Notes: generated from the letters alone by a model not told the origin. A DNA stretch of 64,000 bases from Pseudomonas sp. 102515 (GCF_031085165.1 NZ_JAVHTY010000003.1:849601-913600), one strand, 5' to 3'; positions 21,349 through 31,195 are shown, numbered from the stretch's first letter. Numbers and translations: made by a program.

Positions 21349-23130
21349 ATGGCAACGGAAGAAAAAAGCGAAACACTTGATATCAGCGTCACCGATCCCT
21401 CCCGGACCGAGGAGTCGCGACGGGATCGGCGACTCGCCGGCACCACCGACTGGGTAGTCTTCGGCGTCACCAGCATCGCCGCGCTGGCCTTCGTGATCTG
21501 GGGCTTCGTCAGCCAGGCCAGCCTGGCCAGCAGCGCCTCGACCGCCCAGGGTTGGGTGATCACCCACTTCGGCTGGCTGTTCGTGCTCACCTCCACCGGC
21601 TTCGTGGTCTTCGTCATCTGGCTGGCCGCCAGTCGCTATGGGCGGATCCCCCTGGGGCGCGACGACGAGCAACCGGAATTCCGCACCCTTTCCTGGGTGG
21701 CGATGATGTTCAGTGCCGGCATGGGCATCGGCCTGATGTTCTTTGGCGTCGCCGAGCCGCTGTCGCACTATCTCAATCCGCCGCCCGGTGGCGCCGCGGG
21801 GCAGAGCAGCGCTGCCCTGCAGGTGGCCATGGCCACCACGCTGTTCCACTGGACCCTGCATCCCTGGGCGATCTATGCCGTGGTCGGGCTGGCCATCGCC
21901 TATGGCACCTATCGGCGCGGTCGCAGCCAACTGATCTCGGTGGCCTTTCGCCCCCTGATCGGCGAGCACGCCAACGGGCCCCTCGGCCGCGTCATCGACA
22001 TGATGGCGATCTTCGCCACCCTGTTCGGCTCGGCGGCCTCCCTCGGTCTGGGCGCCCTGCAGATCGCCGGCGGACTCGAACACAACGGCTGGATCGAGCA
22101 ACCCGGAAAAATGCTCTACATCGGCATCATCACGGTGCTGACGGTGGCTTTCGTCATCTCCGCGGTGTCCGGTGTCGAGAAGGGCATCCAGTGGCTGTCC
22201 AACACCAACATGGTGCTGGCGGTGGCCCTGGCCCTGTTCGTCTTCGTCGCCGGTCCGACCCTGCTGATGCTCAATCTGCTGCCCACCGCCATTGGCGACT
22301 ACATCGACCTCCTGCCGGAAATGATGGCGCGCACCAGCGCCAGCGGGGGCGAGGCCATGGGCAACTGGCTGTCCAGCTGGACGGTGTTCTACTGGGCCTG
22401 GTGGATTTCCTGGACGCCCTTCGTCGGCATGTTCATCGCCCGCATCAGTCGCGGCCGTACCATCCGTCAGTTCGTCACCGGGGTGCTGCTGGTGCCGAGT
22501 CTGGTCAGCGTGGTCTGGTTCGTGATCTTCGGTGGCGCGGCCATCGACGCCATGCGCCTGGGCGCCTTCACCCTGGTCGACGGCGCGGTGAACAGCAACT
22601 TCGCCCTCTATGACCTGTTGACCAGCTATCCCTGGGTCTCGGTGACCTCGGTGCTGGTGATGGTGCTGGTGGCGATCTTCTTCGTGTCCGGCGCCGACGC
22701 CGCGTCTCTGGTGATGGGCACCCTGTCCGAGCGCGGCACCACCGAGCCTTCGCGGCGCACAGTGATCTTCTGGGGTGCCCTCACCGGCGCGGTGGCGGCG
22801 ATCATGCTGGCCATCGGTGACCCGAGCAACCCGGGTGCGGCGCTCAACGGCCTGCAGAATCTGACTATTGTGGTCGCGCTGCCCTTCGTGGTGGTGATGG
22901 CGCTGCTGTGCCTGGCGCTCTATCGCGATCTGCGTTGCGATCCGCTGATGCTGCGGCATCTGCGCGGTACCGAGCTGATCGAGAAGGCGGTGCTCTATGG
23001 CGCGGTCAAGCACGGCGAAGAATTCCACTTCGTCGTGGGCGAGCCCAAGGCCAAGGGGAATGGCGAGAAGACCGTCGACGAGAGCGCCACGGTGCGGGTA
23101 GCGAAGGTCCAGCCGAGGGTCGAGAGCTGA
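21349..23130 (+). CDS. BCCT family betaine/choline/carnitine-type transporter
   Basis: 593 residues, about 12 membrane helices between residues 35 and 510. The BCCT signature is clear: MMFSAGMGIGLMFFGVAEPL, WTLHPWAIYAVVGLAIAY and the Trp-rich WAWWISWTPFVGMFIARISRG segment. These transporters take up quaternary ammonium compounds (betaine, choline, carnitine) with Na+ or H+, for osmoprotection or as carbon source. The C-terminal tail after the last helix is short (about 80 residues), so it is unlike the long-tailed BetT choline transporter. Substrate not assignable. It sits alone between trpC and vfr. Confidence 0.9.
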   Translation: MATEEKSETLDISVTDPSRTEESRRDRRLAGTTDWVVFGVTSIAALAFVIWGFVSQASLASSASTAQGWVITHFGWLFVLTSTGFVVFVIWLAASRYGRIPLGRDDEQPEFRTLSWVAMMFSAGMGIGLMFFGVAEPLSHYLNPPPGGAAGQSSAALQVAMATTLFHWTLHPWAIYAVVGLAIAYGTYRRGRSQLISVAFRPLIGEHANGPLGRVIDMMAIFATLFGSAASLGLGALQIAGGLEHNGWIEQPGKMLYIGIITVLTVAFVISAVSGVEKGIQWLSNTNMVLAVALALFVFVAGPTLLMLNLLPTAIGDYIDLLPEMMARTSASGGEAMGNWLSSWTVFYWAWWISWTPFVGMFIARISRGRTIRQFVTGVLLVPSLVSVVWFVIFGGAAIDAMRLGAFTLVDGAVNSNFALYDLLTSYPWVSVTSVLVMVLVAIFFVSGADAASLVMGTLSERGTTEPSRRTVIFWGALTGAVAAIMLAIGDPSNPGAALNGLQNLTIVVALPFVVVMALLCLALYRDLRCDPLMLRHLRGTELIEKAVLYGAVKHGEEFHFVVGEPKAKGNGEKTVDESATVRVAKVQPRVES

Positions 23131-23140
23131 AGCCCTGACG

Positions 23141-23162
23141 GGCGGGGGGAGCGGCCCCCGCC
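23141..23162. terminator. GC-rich hairpin between the convergent BCCT gene and vfr
   Basis: GGCGGGGG (23141-23148) pairs with CCCCCGCC (23155-23162); a second small palindrome CCTGCCGGCAGG follows at 23161-23172. No T-run on either strand, so termination efficiency is uncertain. Confidence 0.4.
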
Positions 23163-23187
23163 TGCCGGCAGGGGCCGCTGGGCGGGC

Positions 23188-23832
23188 TCAGCGGGTGCCG
23201 AACACCACCATGGTCTTGCCCTTGACGTGGACCAGGCCCTGTTCTTCGAGGGACTTCAGGACGCGGCCGACCATCTCGCGGGAGCAACCGACGATGCGGC
23301 CGATCTCCTGGCGGGTGATCTTGATCTGCATGCCGTCCGGGTGGGTCATGGCATCGGGCTGCTTGCACAGGTCGAGCAGGGTGCGGGCCACACGACCGGT
23401 GACGTCGAGGAAGGCCAGGTCGCCGACCTTGCGGGTGGTCTGGCGCAGGCGCTCGGCCATCTGGCGACCGAGGGAAAACAGCATGTCCGGGTCCTGCTGG
23501 CTCAGTTCGCGGAACTGGCCGTAGCTGATCTCGGCGACTTCGCACTCGGTACGGGCACGGACCCAGGCGCTGCGCTCGGGCTCGTTGCCTTCCTTGGAGA
23601 ACAGCCCCATCTCGCCGAAGAAGTCCCCGGCATTGAGATAGGCGATGATCATTTCGCGGCCTTCATCGTCTTCGATGAGGATGGTCACCGAACCCTTGAG
23701 GATGAAGAACAGGCTTTCGCTGTTGTCGCCAGCGTAGATGATGGTGGTTTTTGCCGTGTAGCGGCGACGCGAGCAGTGCGCTAGCAGCTTGTCGATGTGC
23801 TGTAACTTCGCGGGTGGGATGATAGCGGCCAT
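23188..23832 (-). CDS. vfr: Vfr, cAMP receptor protein family transcription factor
   Basis: 214 residues. The N-terminal cyclic-nucleotide domain includes [13 protein letters not shown] and the cAMP-contacting segment [16 protein letters not shown]. The C-terminal helix-turn-helix is [24 protein letters not shown] (about 172-195), very close to E. coli CRP and P. aeruginosa Vfr. Vfr is the global cAMP-dependent regulator of virulence, twitching and quorum sensing in P. aeruginosa; here targets are unknown. Divergent from the OsmC gene, as in PAO1. Confidence 0.95.
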   Translation of the reverse strand: MAAIIPPAKLQHIDKLLAHCSRRRYTAKTTIIYAGDNSESLFFILKGSVTILIEDDEGREMIIAYLNAGDFFGEMGLFSKEGNEPERSAWVRARTECEVAEISYGQFRELSQQDPDMLFSLGRQMAERLRQTTRKVGDLAFLDVTGRVARTLLDLCKQPDAMTHPDGMQIKITRQEIGRIVGCSREMVGRVLKSLEEQGLVHVKGKTMVVFGTR

Positions 23833-24041
23833 GCTGATTCCTGAGGTTGAAAGCTAACCTGAGTCGGGGGCACCGATGTCCGAACCGGTGCATGCACAGG
23901 CTGCGCCGGTTCCAATTCAAAGACCGGATAAGAACATGCGCAGCTTAAATGCGAGCTGAATAACCCTTCACTGCGCACCAGTTTACGTCATCCAGCATGT
24001 TAAGCTGATCACCATTTGTATATATAAGTAGGACGAAAGCG

Positions 24042-24464
24042 ATGAAAGCGCGCATCCAGTGGACAGGCGAGGCCATGTTCCTCGGTGAATCCGGCAGCGG
24101 CCACGTGGTGGTCATGGACGGCCCGCCGGAAAGCGGTGGTCGCAACCTCGGCGTGCGGCCGATGGAAACCGTGCTGATCGGCCTGGGCGGTTGCGCCAGC
24201 TACGACGTGGTCAGCATCCTGCGCAAGGCGCGGCAACCGGTGGAAAGCTGCGAGGCCTTCCTCGAGGCCGACCGCGCCGACACCGAGCCCAAGGTGTTCA
24301 CCCGTATCCACCTGAAGTTCGTGGTCAAGGGCCGCGGTCTCAAGGAAGCTCAGGTCAAGCGCGCCATCGAGCTGTCGGCGGAAAAATACTGCTCGGCGTC
24401 CATCATGCTCGGTCGGGCCGGCGTCGAGATCACGCACAGCTACGAACTCGTCGAACTCGCCTGA
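24042..24464 (+). CDS. OsmC-like family protein
   Basis: 140 residues. Two conserved cysteines, in IGLGGCASYDVVSILRK (about residue 50) and AEKYCSASIML (about 114), match the redox pair of OsmC/Ohr-type hydroperoxide reductases. Probably a cytoplasmic thiol peroxidase or a related YhfA-type protein; the substrate cannot be read from sequence. Divergent from vfr and upstream of speD, the same order as PA0652-PA0654 (from memory). Confidence 0.85.
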   Translation: MKARIQWTGEAMFLGESGSGHVVVMDGPPESGGRNLGVRPMETVLIGLGGCASYDVVSILRKARQPVESCEAFLEADRADTEPKVFTRIHLKFVVKGRGLKEAQVKRAIELSAEKYCSASIMLGRAGVEITHSYELVELA

Positions 24465-24475
24465 CGCCGCCTGCA

Positions 24476-24499
24476 GGCGACGCCCTTTCGGGCGTCGCC
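24476..24499 (+). terminator. Terminator-like hairpin after the OsmC gene
   Basis: GGCGACGCCC (24476-24485), loop TTTC, GGGCGTCGCC (24490-24499): a perfect 10-bp stem just after the stop codon. It is followed by CTCTGCTTC, so the T-tract is poor. Confidence 0.55.
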
Positions 24500-24729
24500 C
24501 TCTGCTTCATCCCTTCCCGCCGACATCAATTCATCACCTGGGCCGGGCAGACTCTGGCCCCAGCCGCTGCCGATCTGCATAATGCGCCGCTCTTAAGGGG
24601 CATGCCCCGACAAGTACAGCCAATCGCCATCGCGAAGAGGTGTTCGCCGCCCTACGCAGCTTGCGCAATCCGCAGCTGACGGGCACTCAGGACCGCGGTC
24701 AGAGACCGCACGACGGGAGCTTTACCACC

Positions 24730-25524
24730 GTGAAAAGCAAACTCAGGCTTCATGGTTTCAACAACCTGACCAAGACCTTGAGCTTCAACATCTACGACAT
24801 CTGCTACGCCGAGACGTCGGAAGATCAACAGGCCTATGTCCAGTACATCGACGAGGAATACGACGCCGAGCGTCTGACCCAGATCCTGACCGACGTGGTC
24901 GATATCATCGGGGCCAACATCCTCAATATCGCCCGCCAGGATTACGATCCCCAGGGCGCCAGCGTGACCATCCTGATCTCCGAGCAGCCGGTCGAGCCGA
25001 CCGAGAGCCAGATCGAGGAGTCGCCCGGTCCGCTGCGCGAGACCATTCTCGGCCACCTGGACAAGAGCCACATCACGGTGCACACCTATCCGGAGATCCA
25101 TCCGGACGACGGCATCGCCACCTTCCGCGTCGACATCGACGTCTCCACCTGTGGCGTGATCTCCCCGCTCAAGGCCCTGAACTACCTGATCCACCAGTTC
25201 GACTCGGATATCGTCACCGTGGACTACCGGGTGCGCGGCTTCACCCGCGACATCGAAGGGCGCAAGCACTTCATCGACCACGAGATCAATTCGATCCAGA
25301 ACTACCTGTCCGAGGACACCCGCGCGGCCTACCAGATGACCGACGTGAACGTGTACCAGGACAACCTGTTCCACACCAAGATGCTGCTCAAGGAGTTCGA
25401 ACTGGACAACTACCTGTTCGGCGACGCCTCCCGCAGCCTCTCGTCCGAACAGCGCCAGCAGATCACCCAGCGTCTCAAGCACGAGATGCGCGAGATCTTC
25501 TCCGGCCGCAATCTGCCGCGCTGA
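24730..25524 (+). CDS. speD: S-adenosylmethionine decarboxylase proenzyme
   Basis: 264 residues from a GTG start ([12 protein letters not shown]), the exact family length. The upstream extension to 24640 has no family similarity, and GGGAG lies 10 bases before the GTG. Self-cleaves to form the pyruvoyl cofactor; the predicted site is Lys112-Ser113 in [14 protein letters not shown], as in the E. coli-type enzyme. Provides decarboxylated SAM for spermidine synthesis; no speE is adjacent. Followed at once by a terminator. Confidence 0.96.
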   Translation: MKSKLRLHGFNNLTKTLSFNIYDICYAETSEDQQAYVQYIDEEYDAERLTQILTDVVDIIGANILNIARQDYDPQGASVTILISEQPVEPTESQIEESPGPLRETILGHLDKSHITVHTYPEIHPDDGIATFRVDIDVSTCGVISPLKALNYLIHQFDSDIVTVDYRVRGFTRDIEGRKHFIDHEINSIQNYLSEDTRAAYQMTDVNVYQDNLFHTKMLLKEFELDNYLFGDASRSLSSEQRQQITQRLKHEMREIFSGRNLPR

Positions 25525-25544
25525 TCGTTCGGCTTTGCCCAGAG

Positions 25545-25570
25545 AACCCCGCCACGGCGGGGTTCTTGCT
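25545..25570. terminator. Terminator after speD
   Basis: AACCCCGC (25545-25552), CACG loop, GCGGGGTT (25557-25564), then CTTGCTTTT. It sits between speD and the convergent antiporter gene and could serve both strands. Confidence 0.75.
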
Positions 25571-25580
25571 TTTCTGGGAC

Positions 25581-26840
25581 TCAGTGGTGCTCGTCGCGCG
25601 CGACCGGGGTACCACCGGTGACGCTCTTGACCACCCGGCCGATGGTCAGGCCCTGGCCAAGGATGGAGACCAGCACCACGATGTAGGTTAGGGCCAGGAT
25701 CAGATCCCGTTCCGGACCGGCCGGCAGACTCAGCGCCAGGGCCACGGAGACACCGCCGCGCAGGGCGCCCCAGGTGAGGATGCGCGCCGTACCACGGGTC
25801 ATGTTGCGCCAGTGCGGGCTGAGCAGCACCACCGGTGCCACGCTGATCCAGCGGGCGAAGAGGATCGCCAGGGTCACCAGCAGCGCGGCGCTCAGGTGCG
25901 TCCAGCTGAACGGCAGAACCAGCAGCTCCATGCCGATCAGGGCGAACAGCAGGGCGTTGAGGATCTCGTCGATCAACTCCCAGAAACCGTCCAGATAACG
26001 CCGGGTGAAGTCGTTCATCGCCTTGGCTCGCCCCAGGTTGCCGATGATCAGACCGGCCACCACCATGGCGATGGGACCCGAGACGTGCAGGTGGCTGGCC
26101 AGGGTCGAGCCGCCGATCACCAGGGCCAGCGACAGCATCACCTCGATCTGGTGCTGCTCGATGCTCAGCATCAGCCAGTAGCAGACGAAGCCGATCAGCA
26201 GGCCGAACAGGATGCCGCCACCGGCTTCCTCGAGGAACAGCCAGAGCGCCGCGTTGACCGTGGGCGTCTCGCCCAGCTGGATCACTCCCAGCAGCACCGA
26301 ATAGACCACTACGGCCACGCCGTCGTTGAACAGCGCCTCGCCGACGATGGTGGTTTCCAGCGACTTGGGCGCTCCGGCCGAGCGCAGGATGCCGAGTACG
26401 GCGATGGGATCGGTCGGAGAGATCAGGGCACCGAAGATCAGGCAGTAGAGAATGTCGACGTGCCAGCCCAGCCAGCCGAAGATCCAATGGCTGAGATAGC
26501 CGATCAGCACCGTCGAGATGATCACCCCGAGGGTCGCCAGGCCGCCGATGGCCCATTTGTAGTCGCGCAGGTCCTTGAGATTGACGTGCAGGGCGCCGGC
26601 GAACAGCAGGAAACCGAGCATCCAGTTCATCAGCAGGTCGTTGAAGTCGATCTGCCCGAGCAATTCGCCGATGCGGTGTTCCAGGCCGGGAAAGCCGAGC
26701 CAGGAAAGACTCTGCAGGCCGACCGAGAAGATCAGCGCGATGACCATGACGCCGATGGTGGGGGGCAGGCCGACGAAGCGGTAATTGAGGTAGGTGAGCA
26801 GCGAGGTGAAGCAGATGAAGGCAGCAGCGAGTTCGAGCAT
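25581..26840 (-). CDS. CPA1 family sodium/proton antiporter
   Basis: 419 residues from MLELAAAFICFTSLL; an upstream ATG in frame (26915) would add a non-membrane Arg/Pro-rich stretch and is rejected. About 12 helices. The ion-binding region has the NhaP-type Asp in GEALFNDGVAVVVYSVLLG (about residues 158-176) and an SPTDPIAVLGILR motif before it. Exchanges Na+ (or K+) for H+ at the inner membrane. It is transcribed toward speD; PAO1 has coq7 beside speD at this place (from memory), so this gene marks a lineage difference. Confidence 0.88.
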   Translation of the reverse strand: MLELAAAFICFTSLLTYLNYRFVGLPPTIGVMVIALIFSVGLQSLSWLGFPGLEHRIGELLGQIDFNDLLMNWMLGFLLFAGALHVNLKDLRDYKWAIGGLATLGVIISTVLIGYLSHWIFGWLGWHVDILYCLIFGALISPTDPIAVLGILRSAGAPKSLETTIVGEALFNDGVAVVVYSVLLGVIQLGETPTVNAALWLFLEEAGGGILFGLLIGFVCYWLMLSIEQHQIEVMLSLALVIGGSTLASHLHVSGPIAMVVAGLIIGNLGRAKAMNDFTRRYLDGFWELIDEILNALLFALIGMELLVLPFSWTHLSAALLVTLAILFARWISVAPVVLLSPHWRNMTRGTARILTWGALRGGVSVALALSLPAGPERDLILALTYIVVLVSILGQGLTIGRVVKSVTGGTPVARDEHH

Positions 26841-27041
26841 GGGCGTTCCAGATCCATCAGACAGCGAGCCCCTGCGAACGCAGGGCCTAGGGGTAGGATG
26901 GGGCGGACGCCGCAAAAGTTACATTTTCGATAGCTGGCTAGCCAATTACCTACGAAGGAACAGCCGTTGACCGCCCTGGGCCGCCGCTGAGCGGGCGGTG
27001 CCAGGGTGATCCAGAGGACGGACGGTCAGGGTGCTGACGGC

Positions 27042-27233
27042 CTAGCGTGGCGCGGCCATTCCCGTGGTCGCCTCGGGCAGCGGCAACGGATGGGGTGCGG
27101 CGATGCGTGCCTCCAGAGTGGCCACGTAGCTGCGGGCGTCGGCTTCGCTGAGAAAGGTGATGGCCTGCTTGTCGATGCAGACCTGCCAGGCACTGGTGGT
27201 GGACTTGCGCAGGGGACGAACCACGATCTTCAT
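27042..27233 (-). CDS. Small hypothetical protein, 63 residues
   Basis: MKIVVRPLRKSTTSAWQVCIDKQ begins a compact beta-rich sequence, with a later SEADARSYVATLEARI helix and a Pro-rich tail. I recall similar short proteins in other Pseudomonas (WQV...D-x-x-I-F-x-SE-x-x-A-x-x-YVATLEARL), but no function is known. The clear pattern and placement in a gap without competing genes support it being real. GGTTTCAGC precedes the ATG; no strong ribosome site is visible. Confidence 0.6.
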   Translation of the reverse strand: MKIVVRPLRKSTTSAWQVCIDKQAITFLSEADARSYVATLEARIAAPHPLPLPEATTGMAAPR

Positions 27234-27320
27234 GCTGAAACCCTCGGGGACAGACGAAAAGTGGAAACCCGAGTCTAGAGCGGTTTTGATTGCAGAACAG
27301 TGACATTCGTCGGTCGGTCG

Positions 27321-30300
27321 CTAGGCGCGCGCCTTCTGCCGTTCGGCATACCAGGCCTCGAACTCTTGCGGCGGCAGCGGCGGACTGAACAGGAAGCCCT
27401 GGCATTGCTGGCAGCCCAGCTTGCGCAGGATGTCCCACTGCTCGGTGGTCTCCACCCCCTCGGCCAGGACGTCCAGGTCCAGCCCCTGGCCCAAGGCGAC
27501 GATGGCCGCGGCGATGGCCTGGCTGCTGTGGGTACCGCTGTCGCTGCGCAGTTCGTGCATGAAGCTCTGGTCGATCTTGAGCTTGTCCAGGGGAAAGCGG
27601 CGCAGGTAGGCCAGCGAGGAATAGCCGGTGCCGAAGTCGTCCACCGCGATGCGCACCCCCAGGGTCTTGAGGGTGGCCAGGGACAGCAGCGCCTCCTCGA
27701 CATTGTTCATCAGGGTGCCTTCGGTGATCTCCAGTTCCAGATTCTCCGCCGGCAGGCGACTGCGCGCCAGGGCGCGGGAAATGGTGCTGGCCAGGTCGCG
27801 CTTGGCGAATTGCCGGGGCGAGATGTTGATCGCCAGGGTTTCCAGTTCCAGTCCCTGGGCGAGCCAGCTGTGCATCTGCTGGCAGGCGCTTTCGATGATC
27901 CAGTCGCCCAGGGGCACGATGAGTCCGGTTTCCTCGGCCAGCGGAATGAATTCGGTGGGCGGGATGAGCCCCAGCTCCGGATCCCGCCAGCGCACCAGAG
28001 CTTCCACGCCAATGGTCTGGGCCGTGCTGACGCTCATCAACGGCTGGTAGTAGAGGACGAAATCACCGCGCTTGAGCGCCGTGCGCAGCCGCGATTCCAG
28101 ATTCAGCCGCCGCCGCGACTGCTCGGTGAGGGCCTGGGTATAGAAGCGGAAGGTATCGCGACCCTGGTCCTTGGCCTGGTGCATGGCGGTGTCGGCATTG
28201 CGAATGAGGTCATCGGCGGTGACGCCATCGTCAGGAAAGAGGCTGATGCCGATGCTGGCGTTGAGATAGATGTCGTGCTCGCCGAGCTGGAAGGGCTGCT
28301 CCAGCTTGCCGAGCATGGCCTGGGCGATCTGGGCGGCGAATTCAGGCCGGTCTATCCGCTCGAGGATGACCAGGTACTCGTCGCCCCCGATGCGGGCCAG
28401 GGTGATGTCTTCGCTGAGCAGGGCGCGCAGGCGAGCGGCGAACTCCACCAGCAGTTCGTCACCCAGGGCATGGCCGTGGCTTTCGTTGACCGTGCGGAAA
28501 TGATCGAAATCGAGGATCAGCACGGCGACCAGGTATTCCTGGGGCTCGGCAAGGGCCAGGGCGTGTTCCAGATGGGTGCGCGCCAGCAGGCGATTGGGCA
28601 GGTCGGTCAGGGGGTCGTGATTCGCCAGGTGACTCAGGCGTGCCTCGCTCTCCCGCAGGTGGGTGGTATCGCTGACGGTGACCGTGTACTGACGGGTTTC
28701 CCGGGGGTAGAGGGTGTCGATGGTGGTCCAGGCCGGAAAGGTGCTGCCATCGAGTCGCGGCCAGAGCAGTTCGCCTTCCCAGCGGCCCTCGCGGCGCACC
28801 GTGCGCCAGAGTTCGCGATAGAAGCGCTGGTCCTGGCGTCCCCCGCCGGGCAGTCCCAGCCGCTGGCCGAGCAGGATACCTTCCTGGGTGCCGAGCAGCC
28901 GGGCAAGGGCCGGATTCACCGCCAGGATCCAGCGGCGCTCGTCGAGCAGCAGCAGGCCGTCGCGGCTGTTCTGGAACATCGCCGCGGCCTGGCGCAGGCT
29001 TTCTTCCTGCTGCTTGCGCAGGGTGATGTCCTGGGCGGTACTGATGAAATACTGGGGAACCCCCTGGTCGTCGCGGATCAGGCGCGTGGTGACGTTGGCC
29101 CAGACCGGCTGGCCACTGCGATGCAGATAGCGTTTTTCCAGGGTGTAGCGGTCCTGGCCGGTGTCGACCAGTTGCTTCCGCAGGGTGGCGCCCAGGGCGC
29201 GCTCGTCCGGATGGGTCACCGAGGCGGTGTCCTTCTGCAGCAATTCCGGTTGCGAATAGCCCAGCATCTGACAGAAGTGGTGGTTGGCGCTCAGCCAGCG
29301 ACCCTCCAGGTCGCTGAGCATGATGCCGGTGTAGGCCTGCTCGAAGATGCCCCGGTAACGCGCCTCGCTCGCGCGTTGGGCCTGGACCACGTGCTGTTGC
29401 CGGATGGCCAGCACCGCCAGGCGGGTGAATTCGGTGATCAGCGCCTGGGTTTCCGTTTCGGGCAGCCGCGCCTCTCCATAGTAGATGCCCAGGGCGCCCA
29501 CGGCGCGCTGCTGCTCGTCCTGCAGGGGCAGGGCCCAGGCACCGCGAATGCCTGCCGCTTGGGCGGCCGGTAGCAGCGTCTGCCAGGCCGGATCCAGTTC
29601 GATATCAATGGTGAACACGGGGGCATTGGTGGTGACGGCACTGCAGCAGCCCTGGTCGTGGCGGCTGCGCGGCACGCTTTCCAACGCCGCCTGGAAGGCG
29701 GGTGGCAGACTGGGCGCAGCGGCGACCCGCAGATGCTCGCCCTGATCGTCCAGCAGCAGGGCGACGCGCATCTCCGGATAGATCCGTTCCAGCCGCAGGG
29801 CGATGCCCTGCTGGATCTCCGCCAGCGGCAGGCCGGTGAGCAGATCGTCGAGGACGTCGCTGCGGGCCTGTTGCAGCTGCTGCGCCTGGTAGTCGTGATG
29901 GATGTCGGTGAGAGTACCCTGGATCTCGCCATCGAGACCGGCGCGCAGCTCCATCTGCATCCAGCGATGGCTTTCCACCGACAGGTGCAGCCGTACCACG
30001 CCATTCCAGTGCAGGCGCTGACCGGCGGCGAAATCGGCCACCAGCTGGCGCAGGCGAGCCCCATCCTGGGGATGGAAGGCCTGGTCCAAGGGGTGGTTGA
30101 GTTGCTGGGCGGCGGGTTGGCCGGTCAGGGCTTCCCAAGCCGGATTGAGAAATTGCCAGCGGCCGCGATGATCGCTGGCGAAGACCACCAGCGGCAGGTG
30201 CTGGACCAGTTCGCGATAGCGTCTCTGACTGTCCTGCAGCGCCTGCTCGGCCAGCTTGTGGCTGGTGATGTCGACCAGGGCGCCGCGGGTGATGCCGGCT

Positions 30301-30827
30301 TCGTCGAAGTCGCTTTGCCAGTTGAGCCAGCGCCAGCCGCCCTGGCCGTCGGCGAAATGCGCGGAAAAATTCAGCGGGCCCTGCATGTGCTGCAGGCGTT
30401 CGAGCATGCTGTGCACATGATCGCGGTCATCGACGCGGGCGCAGGCCGCGATGGTGGCGAAATCCAGCGGGTCGCTGCCCTTTGGCTGGTGCAGCATTAC
30501 CAGGGTGCGTTCGGAGCAGAGCAGACGGCCATCGGGCGTCAGCTGCCAGTCGCCGGTATTGGTCAGGCGCTGGACGAAATCTTGGGTGGCGCGCTGGTTC
30601 TGCAGCTCTTCGATGATGCCTTCGCGATAGTTGGCCTGGCGCCGCAGCAATCCATAGAGCACCAGCGACAGCAGGCTCATGAAGGCCAGGCCCTTCAGGG
30701 TGTGCCACGGATAGACACTGTCCTGATCGCTGAGCAGCAGATACAGCAGCCCGTCGCTGCCGAGCACCCAGAGGGCGCTCAACAGCAGATAAACCAGGGC
30801 AATGCGCGCAGGAGAAAGAGGCCGCAT
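27321..30827 (-). CDS. Membrane sensor with PAS, GAF, GGDEF and EAL domains
   Basis: 1168 residues. Two N-terminal membrane helices (about 8-30 and 42-62) enclose a short periplasmic loop. Then come PAS-like domains near 75-180 and 205-315, a GAF-like region near 330-485, two more PAS domains near 490-610 and 615-735, GGDEF near 745-900 and EAL near 915-1160. The cyclase motif reads GGDEY (about 813-817) rather than GGDEF. The EAL domain looks complete: EALVRW near 941, DDFGTGYSSL near 1062, KIDQSF and AEGVET. Most likely a c-di-GMP phosphodiesterase with a GGDEF that is regulatory or weakly active; signal unknown. Confidence 0.93.
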   Translation of the reverse strand: MRPLSPARIALVYLLLSALWVLGSDGLLYLLLSDQDSVYPWHTLKGLAFMSLLSLVLYGLLRRQANYREGIIEELQNQRATQDFVQRLTNTGDWQLTPDGRLLCSERTLVMLHQPKGSDPLDFATIAACARVDDRDHVHSMLERLQHMQGPLNFSAHFADGQGGWRWLNWQSDFDEAGITRGALVDITSHKLAEQALQDSQRRYRELVQHLPLVVFASDHRGRWQFLNPAWEALTGQPAAQQLNHPLDQAFHPQDGARLRQLVADFAAGQRLHWNGVVRLHLSVESHRWMQMELRAGLDGEIQGTLTDIHHDYQAQQLQQARSDVLDDLLTGLPLAEIQQGIALRLERIYPEMRVALLLDDQGEHLRVAAAPSLPPAFQAALESVPRSRHDQGCCSAVTTNAPVFTIDIELDPAWQTLLPAAQAAGIRGAWALPLQDEQQRAVGALGIYYGEARLPETETQALITEFTRLAVLAIRQQHVVQAQRASEARYRGIFEQAYTGIMLSDLEGRWLSANHHFCQMLGYSQPELLQKDTASVTHPDERALGATLRKQLVDTGQDRYTLEKRYLHRSGQPVWANVTTRLIRDDQGVPQYFISTAQDITLRKQQEESLRQAAAMFQNSRDGLLLLDERRWILAVNPALARLLGTQEGILLGQRLGLPGGGRQDQRFYRELWRTVRREGRWEGELLWPRLDGSTFPAWTTIDTLYPRETRQYTVTVSDTTHLRESEARLSHLANHDPLTDLPNRLLARTHLEHALALAEPQEYLVAVLILDFDHFRTVNESHGHALGDELLVEFAARLRALLSEDITLARIGGDEYLVILERIDRPEFAAQIAQAMLGKLEQPFQLGEHDIYLNASIGISLFPDDGVTADDLIRNADTAMHQAKDQGRDTFRFYTQALTEQSRRRLNLESRLRTALKRGDFVLYYQPLMSVSTAQTIGVEALVRWRDPELGLIPPTEFIPLAEETGLIVPLGDWIIESACQQMHSWLAQGLELETLAINISPRQFAKRDLASTISRALARSRLPAENLELEITEGTLMNNVEEALLSLATLKTLGVRIAVDDFGTGYSSLAYLRRFPLDKLKIDQSFMHELRSDSGTHSSQAIAAAIVALGQGLDLDVLAEGVETTEQWDILRKLGCQQCQGFLFSPPLPPQEFEAWYAERQKARA

Positions 30828-31195
30828 GCCGGATCCTCAAGGCCCGATCGCAGGTGTCGGGTTCAACTGATTTTTGACCGGATAAAGGTACGGCAGTTCT
30901 GGTCGGGTCACCTGGAAATCTTCTTTTCTCGTCCGGCTTCATTGGCTTTGAAGCCCTGGAAGACAGCTCGTCCAGGCTCTGGCTCAAGAGTCGTCTGACC
31001 TCGTGCAAATTACCAGACCTATTCACCTCGCAATTGCATTTTGCCCACCCGTTATCTACGTCGTATTTATATAAGTCATTGATTTTTAACGTCTTCAATC
31101 ATCTTCGGAATTCGGCGCGGCCGTTGCGCTCTACATCTAGGTCGCTGCTGCCAGGACCTGAGCGCAGTACAACCAAGGAAAACAGGAGTCATCTC
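30828..31195. other. Divergent intergenic region (GGDEF/EAL gene and BON gene)
   Basis: 368 bases without a supported gene. It contains an AT-rich tract, TATTTATATAAGTC (around 31064-31077), that could belong to the BON gene promoter, but no firm -35/-10 pair was found. A frame running from 31034 into the BON gene has no signal-peptide character before residue 55 and is not considered part of that protein. Confidence 0.5.

Noticed and set aside
27300..29573. 757-codon open frame opposite the GGDEF/EAL gene
   Set aside because: Same shadow effect; no ribosome site or domain, and the minus-strand gene explains the region.
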